Assembly: GCF_023283925.1 (NCBI RefSeq)
Contig: NZ_JAKIKX010000006.1
Location: 124,001 to 188,000, forward strand
DNA: 64,000 nucleotides
Reading direction: 5' to 3'
From: Shewanella marisflavi
GTDB lineage: Bacteria > Pseudomonadota > Gammaproteobacteria > Enterobacterales > Shewanellaceae
Under the pieces are notes generated by a model. The model was not told the origin of the DNA, searched no databases, and saw only the letters and a list, made by a program, of their open reading frames with translations. Positions 59,751 through 64,000 of this stretch are shown one piece after another. The translations under genes were made by a program, and so were the position numbers. Positions within the stretch are counted from its first letter, which is position 1. The number at the start of each line of letters is the position of its first letter.

Positions 59751-60821
59751 ATGTTGTTAAACACCTTTTTTTGTCGTCAGGGCGTAGATACCAGCTTACG
59801 TTTTCTTGTCATCACCTGTGGCTCGCTCTGTCTTATTTATCTTTTCTCACTGCTGTTTGCCGGCCATGGCATTTTGGTGTTGTTTGCGCTCCCTTTGGTG
59901 GCCTTGAATATCCTTAGTGCCGCCCGTCGCCTGCCTAAGGCGCTGAGTTTGCAGGCATTGATTATGCTCCCTGGGCCACTGCTGTTTAGCGTGAGTCTAG
60001 TATTGGCTGAGCAGACTTGGCTAACTTGGGTGGCGCTCATTTTGAGTTTGTTGGCGGCCGGCTATATCGTTTCTCGGCCTCAACCTAAGGCACTATCTGC
60101 TTTTGATAGCCTAGGTTACAGCGGTCCTAAGCAGCATAGTCAGACGCGTCGACCCCGGGTCGAGCCCACGCTGGCGGGCTCGGCGCCACTTGAGAGTATT
60201 GCGTTTGATGCGGTGGACGAGATATCCCCCAGCGATGACCATTATCAGAGTGACGATAAGCTGTCACGTGGTCTCGATAGCGTTAGGCCAATCTTGAATG
60301 ATCTGCTTGCCAAATTAAAACGTCACCCGCGAGCAGCCTTGTTGGGGTTTGGCTGCCTGTCACTGCTGCTCGGCAGTCTTTTCTGGTTGAGCGGTGATAA
60401 CACCACTGAGCAAGTCATCAGCGAGGCTGAACCTGAGGCCACAGTTGACCAGACACCAAGGACGGCCATTAAGCAGGTTTCGATGCCAGACGGCTTTAAG
60501 GTGCAGCTCGAAGGCAAGGTGCTGATGCTCAGCTGGTTGGGTGAGCGAGGTGAGCCGGGTATTATTTGGTCGCTCGCCAGCGCCGAGGGCGATAGTAGTT
60601 GCCAAAATTTGACCTTCAACAATGGCGCGAGTTATCGGCCGATGGAGGTTCATTTGCTAGCTGACTCCTCGACCCAGGCCCGTTTTTCACCTTTAGATGT
60701 TCCCGCCATCATTAACGATATTGCCATGCGCGGTAGTCTGACCCTATGTGGTTACGAGTTTAGCCTCAAGGGCAGTCAGGCGGCGCTGGCTAAAGAGGCG
60801 GCATTTAGGCCTTACCTGTGA
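59751..60821 (+). CDS. Uncharacterised membrane protein
   Basis: About 356 residues; not recognised. Three or four helices lie in the first 110 residues (FLVITCGSLCLIYLFSLLF; ILVLFALPLVALNIL; MLPGPLLFSVSLVL; WVALILSLLAAGYIV). A charged linker (about 115-185) follows, then another helix (about 195-212, LLGFGCLSLLLGSLFWL) and a soluble C-terminal domain of about 140 residues with two Cys (SCQNLTF, LCGYEF). The start is the ATG at 59751 with GTGGA upstream; a GTG at 59739 is an alternative. It is divergent from gmk and 80 bases before the nucleotidyltransferase gene. Confidence 0.7.
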   Translation: MLLNTFFCRQGVDTSLRFLVITCGSLCLIYLFSLLFAGHGILVLFALPLVALNILSAARRLPKALSLQALIMLPGPLLFSVSLVLAEQTWLTWVALILSLLAAGYIVSRPQPKALSAFDSLGYSGPKQHSQTRRPRVEPTLAGSAPLESIAFDAVDEISPSDDHYQSDDKLSRGLDSVRPILNDLLAKLKRHPRAALLGFGCLSLLLGSLFWLSGDNTTEQVISEAEPEATVDQTPRTAIKQVSMPDGFKVQLEGKVLMLSWLGERGEPGIIWSLASAEGDSSCQNLTFNNGASYRPMEVHLLADSSTQARFSPLDVPAIINDIAMRGSLTLCGYEFSLKGSQAALAKEAAFRPYL

Positions 60822-60900
60822 TCTAATACCATGACATGGGCGGTATAGCGCCGCCTGTGTTATCTCTTCTTAAGGCGAGCTATTCGTCTGGTGTGGTTTG

Positions 60901-61827
60901 ATGTCGATGAAGTTAACAGATGTTGCGTCCAGCGGGGATGATAACCATCCATCACTGACCCTAGTGATCATGGCGGCGGGGCTGGGGAGCCGTTTTGGTG
61001 GCGATAAGCAGTTGGCGGCGCTTGGTCCCAAAGGTGAAACCATGTTGCAGCTGTCGATAGCCAGTGCTATCAAGGCGGGGTTTTCGTCTGCGGTGATCGT
61101 TACCAGAGCATCACTGATTGCTCCCTTGCAGGCGCTGCTGGCGGATCTGCCCAGTTATTTTACGGTGCAGTATTGTGTGCAGCAGCTCACCGACCTGCCT
61201 TCGGTTTGTCGCGAGATAGTGGGAGAGTGCAAGCATCGCACTAAGCCTTGGGGCACTGCCCATGCGCTCTGGAGCGCTCGCAAGCTTGTCTCAGGTCCCA
61301 TGGCGGTGATTAATGCTGACGATTACTATGGCGACCGAGCCTTTAGCCTGTTGGCGCAAGGATTTAAGCAAAGACCAAGTCAGTGGCAGATGGTGGCCTA
61401 TCCCCTTAAAGAGACATTATCTGACCATGGCGGCGTGAATCGCGGCATCTGCGTTACCCGGGATAATCTGCTGATTTCTGTCGAAGAGTGGCTGAATATT
61501 GCCTGGCAAGGTGATAATCTGGTGGGCTCGCATCAGGGACAGCAAGCCAATTTGGCTCCCGATGCCTTGGCCTCTATGACCTGTTGGGGTTTTACCTCTG
61601 AGATCTTTGAGATCCTAGCCCAGGCCTTGAGTGCCTTTATAGTGCAACAGGGGCAGAGGCCAGATAGCGAGTGCTATCTCCCAGCTGTGGTGCAAGCAGC
61701 CTTGAGTGCTAAGACGAATGCTAAACAGGTATTCGTGAGCCAAACCTCGGATACCTGGTTAGGGGTGACCTATCCGCAAGATATTGATTGGGTAAAACAA
61801 AAATTAATGGAGTTACTGGGTGATTGA
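60901..61827 (+). CDS. Sugar-phosphate nucleotidyltransferase
   Basis: A 308-residue NTP transferase. The nucleotide-binding signature is VIMAAGLGSRFGGDKQLAALGPKGE (about 23-47), with the G-x-G-S/T-R motif and a Lys of the sugar-nucleotide pyrophosphorylase type. The metal/substrate motif is AVINADDYYGDRAF (about 137-150). It likely joins a sugar-1-phosphate to a nucleotide. ATG at 60901 or 60907 can be the start. The downstream kinase gene starts 8 bases before this stop, so the two are translated together; the pair suggests sugar salvage. Confidence 0.85.
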   Translation: MSMKLTDVASSGDDNHPSLTLVIMAAGLGSRFGGDKQLAALGPKGETMLQLSIASAIKAGFSSAVIVTRASLIAPLQALLADLPSYFTVQYCVQQLTDLPSVCREIVGECKHRTKPWGTAHALWSARKLVSGPMAVINADDYYGDRAFSLLAQGFKQRPSQWQMVAYPLKETLSDHGGVNRGICVTRDNLLISVEEWLNIAWQGDNLVGSHQGQQANLAPDALASMTCWGFTSEIFEILAQALSAFIVQQGQRPDSECYLPAVVQAALSAKTNAKQVFVSQTSDTWLGVTYPQDIDWVKQKLMELLGD

Positions 61828-62884
61828 TTTTATTAGGCAGCAGGTGCTGCCGCACTTTGGCGTAACCGATTCGGCTAAAGTGAGCCCGCTTGGCAATGGT
61901 CATATCAATGATACTTTTTTAGTGCGCTGGCCCGAGGGGGAGTTTGTGCTGCAGCGCATCAATACGGACGTTTTTACTCAACCCTTAGCGCTTGTGCGTA
62001 ATGCACAAAGAGTCGCGCAGCATCTGCAATCGAAACATGACAATGGCGAGTATCGCCTCAATGTGGTGACTCCAGTGGGTAACTTACAAGATGAGTTGGC
62101 GCTGGATTTAGGTGAGCAGGGCTTTTGGCGTGCCATCTCATATCTACCTTATAGTCATAGTCTTGAGGTGGTCGAAGATGCCTCGCAGGCAGAATCTGCC
62201 GCCAAGGCATTTGGTCACTTCTCTCGTGCCTTAAGCGATCTCGATGCCAGCCAGCTTGAGGATGTTATCCCTCAATTTCATCATCTGCCGGGGCGTATCG
62301 CCCAGCTGCAACAGGCGGTGGCTAAAGACAGCCTAGGGCGTCTGGGTGAGTGTCAGGCGTGGGTCGACTTTGCTCTGTCACAGGATGAGCTGCTGAGTGA
62401 GCTTAGTGAACTCGAGGCGCAGCTGCCGCCGCGAGTCTGCCATAACGACACTAAGATCAATAACATGCTGTTTGATAAGCGCGACATGAGCAGTATGGCA
62501 ATTATCGATCTCGACACCTGTATGCAGGGTCATCTGATGTACGACTTTGGCGACATGGTACGTACCTTTACGTCGCCAGAGGCAGAAGATTCCACCAACT
62601 TGCCCAAGGTCGAAGTGCGCGAGCCTATCTTTGCCGCCATCTGCCGGGGCTATTTAAGTGAGCTGGGTGAGGTGTTGAGTGACAAGGAGCGCCAAAGCCT
62701 GTGGTTGGGTGCCAGAGTGATCTGTCTGATGATTGGCGTGCGCTTCTTAACCGATCACCTCAATGGCGATGTTTATTTTCATATTCATCATGATAATCAT
62801 AATCTTGAGCGGGCAGCTAATCAGTTTACCTTGTATCAAAGCTTATTGGCGCAACAAGCGACGCTCAGGGCTTATCTAGCCTAG
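61820..62884 (+). CDS. APH-fold sugar kinase, NahK-like (N-acetylhexosamine 1-kinase candidate)
   Basis: A 354-residue phosphotransferase of the aminoglycoside/choline kinase fold. The N-lobe begins PLGNGHINDTFLV; the catalytic loop is CHNDTKINNMLF (about 210-221) with Asp as base, and the metal loop IIDLDTCMQGHLMYDFGD follows. These stretches, along with FGHFSRALSDLDASQL and VRFLTDHLNGDVYF, follow Bifidobacterium NahK as I recall it. NahK forms GlcNAc/GalNAc-1-phosphate. The GTG start at 61820 overlaps the nucleotidyltransferase gene by 8 bases, which fits a kinase plus pyrophosphorylase giving a UDP-sugar. Antibiotic resistance is unlikely. Confidence 0.8.
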   Translation: MIDFIRQQVLPHFGVTDSAKVSPLGNGHINDTFLVRWPEGEFVLQRINTDVFTQPLALVRNAQRVAQHLQSKHDNGEYRLNVVTPVGNLQDELALDLGEQGFWRAISYLPYSHSLEVVEDASQAESAAKAFGHFSRALSDLDASQLEDVIPQFHHLPGRIAQLQQAVAKDSLGRLGECQAWVDFALSQDELLSELSELEAQLPPRVCHNDTKINNMLFDKRDMSSMAIIDLDTCMQGHLMYDFGDMVRTFTSPEAEDSTNLPKVEVREPIFAAICRGYLSELGEVLSDKERQSLWLGARVICLMIGVRFLTDHLNGDVYFHIHHDNHNLERAANQFTLYQSLLAQQATLRAYLA

Positions 62885-63026
62885 GGTCGATAAAAAGGGG
62901 CTTTTGGCCGCTTGTTGGTAACTTTTGCTTAAGATCAACTTAAGGTGATCTCATTGATAACTTTGCTATCAAAGCGTTAAGTTAGCTCGTACACTGCACA
63001 CAGTTTTCCGACTATAGGTGAGATAG

Positions 63027-64000
63027 ATGCCACCCATTATCTGTAATACTGCATTAGAAGCCGTCGCCCTGATCCAGAGCGGCGAGACCCTCTGGACTCA
63101 CTCCATGGGCGCCACCCCCAAGTTGTTACTCGATGCTTTGGCCGAGCACGCCCTCACTAGGCAAGACCTTACCTTGTTGCAGCTGCATACCGAGTGCGCC
63201 GAATCTCTTAGTGACCCGCGCTTAAAAGGCCACCTGCGTCATCGCTGTTTCTTTGGCGGCTTGCCGACCCGTTTGTTGTTGCAGCAGGGCGATGCCGATT
63301 ATGTGCCCATCTTTCTCTCCGAGGTGCCAAAACTCTTTCGTTCGGGTGAGCAGCCCATAGATACGGCGATCGTTCAGGTATCGCCGCCCGATAAGCATGG
63401 TATCTGTTCCTTAGGGATCTCGGTGGAGGCCACGCTCGCCGCCTGTCAGGTGGCGGGTAAGATCATCGCCCATATTAACCCCTGTATGCCCCGCACTCAT
63501 GGGGATGGTTTCATTCATTACGATAAATTTGCCGCCGTATTTGAGCAGAGCATGCCGCTACCACAACATCCGCTTGCCGCCAGCGATGAGACCAGCCTCG
63601 CCATTGGCATGCATGTCGCCAGTTTAGTGCGTGACGGTGACTGTCTGCAGATGGGAATAGGGGCGATTCCCGATGCCGTATTGTCTTGTTTAACGGATCA
63701 TAAAGATCTTGGGGTGCATACCGAGCTGTTTTCCGATGGCGTATTGAATCTGGTTGAGCTGGGCGTGATTAATAACAGCCGCAAGAAGGTGCATCCGGGT
63801 AAGCTGGTCACTGGCTTTGCCCTGGGTAGTCAGCGGTTGTATGACTATGTGGACGATAATCCCTCGGTGATCTTCATGGATATCGAGCAGGTCAACGATA
63901 CCTCGATCATTCGTAAGAACCCTAATGTGATGGCTATTAACTCGGCGCTACAGGTGGATATCTCGGGGCAGATCTGCGCCGACTCCCTCGGTACTCGTAT
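63027..64000 (+). CDS. Acetyl-CoA hydrolase/transferase (3' end outside window)
   Basis: The first 324 residues of a CoA-transferase family I member, cut by the right edge. Typical blocks are seen: GETLWTHSMGATPKLLLDAL near the N-terminus, the glycine-rich QVSPPDKHGICSLGISVEA, LQMGIGAIPDAVLSCL (about 210-225), and GVHTELFSDGVLNLVELG (about 230-247), with the catalytic Glu in H-T-E-L-F. The family moves CoA between acetate and other acids or hydrolyses acetyl-CoA. Start is the ATG at 63027 with AGGTGAG upstream. Monocistronic as far as seen. Confidence 0.92.
   Translation, partial: MPPIICNTALEAVALIQSGETLWTHSMGATPKLLLDALAEHALTRQDLTLLQLHTECAESLSDPRLKGHLRHRCFFGGLPTRLLLQQGDADYVPIFLSEVPKLFRSGEQPIDTAIVQVSPPDKHGICSLGISVEATLAACQVAGKIIAHINPCMPRTHGDGFIHYDKFAAVFEQSMPLPQHPLAASDETSLAIGMHVASLVRDGDCLQMGIGAIPDAVLSCLTDHKDLGVHTELFSDGVLNLVELGVINNSRKKVHPGKLVTGFALGSQRLYDYVDDNPSVIFMDIEQVNDTSIIRKNPNVMAINSALQVDISGQICADSLGTR

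Noticed and set aside
61820..62884. Aminoglycoside resistance gene
   Set aside because: The APH fold is shared by many kinases; the sequence blocks and the coupled nucleotidyltransferase point to sugar metabolism.

Overview
The window looks like chromosomal DNA of a marine gammaproteobacterium of the genus Shewanella. The strongest sign is a near-textbook cymA at 14731-15294: a 187-residue tetrahaem NapC/NirT quinol dehydrogenase, the hallmark of Shewanella anaerobic respiration. The block gmk / rpoZ-spoT-ridA-trmH, plus recG and plsB, fits the same group. Base composition looks moderately GC-rich, which would suit the S. loihica-like part of the genus, but I cannot assign a species from sequence alone. 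I see no tRNA, rRNA, CRISPR array, insertion sequence or prophage.

Layout. 1-7.2 kb: an AaeXA-like efflux operon (cut by the left edge) divergent from a LysR regulator, an AspT/YidE-type transporter, a BamA/TamA-like outer-membrane barrel, a Bcr/CflA-type MFS pump and a divergent AraC regulator. 7.2-8.5 kb: a gene-poor, AT-rich stretch with hairpin-rich intergenic repeats and one small membrane protein. 8.5-14.3 kb: an NapH-like polyferredoxin, a DUF2959 lipoprotein, a YihY-family membrane protein translationally coupled to proline iminopeptidase, a YbjN-like secreted protein, and dtd coupled to a thioesterase. 14.3-14.7 kb: a tandem repeat of about 100-114 bp, then cymA.

15.3-22.9 kb is a copper/silver-efflux island. 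It holds two small Cys/Met/His-rich exported proteins, a DUF2057 protein, a three-domain heavy-metal-binding (HMBD) periplasmic protein, a CusB-like adaptor with four N-terminal HMBD modules, and CusA with the methionine triad M573/M623/M672. A perfect palindrome matching the known CusR/CopR box lies upstream of the first gene. No cusC-like outer-membrane channel and no cusF are present in the window.

22.9-32 kb holds housekeeping and accessory genes: a VOC protein, a single-domain globin, an aromatic amino-acid permease overlapping plsB, a DUF4397 lipoprotein, azoR, a rhodanese and a GNAT acetyltransferase.

32.0-48.7 kb is a minus-strand run of 18 tightly packed or overlapping genes with the full signature of an aryl-polyene biosynthetic cluster. 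It encodes a ketosynthase-like chain-length-factor protein, an acyltransferase, two acyl carrier proteins, an acyl/aryl-activating enzyme, two hotdog dehydratases, a GT2-acyltransferase fusion, an aromatic amino-acid ammonia-lyase, a thioesterase, a LolA-like carrier, an MMPL exporter, an FAD oxidoreductase, a DUF3261 lipoprotein, two ketosynthases and a ketoreductase. The likely job is to make an aryl starter from an aromatic amino acid, extend it to a polyene on ACP, attach it to a lipid and move it to the outer membrane.

48.9-64 kb: a DUF3014 protein, recG, a Ca/Na antiporter, an acyl-CoA synthetase, trmH-ridA-spoT-rpoZ, gmk, an uncharacterised membrane protein, an overlapping nucleotidyltransferase / NahK-like sugar kinase pair (possible UDP-HexNAc salvage), and the start of an acetyl-CoA hydrolase/transferase gene cut by the right edge.
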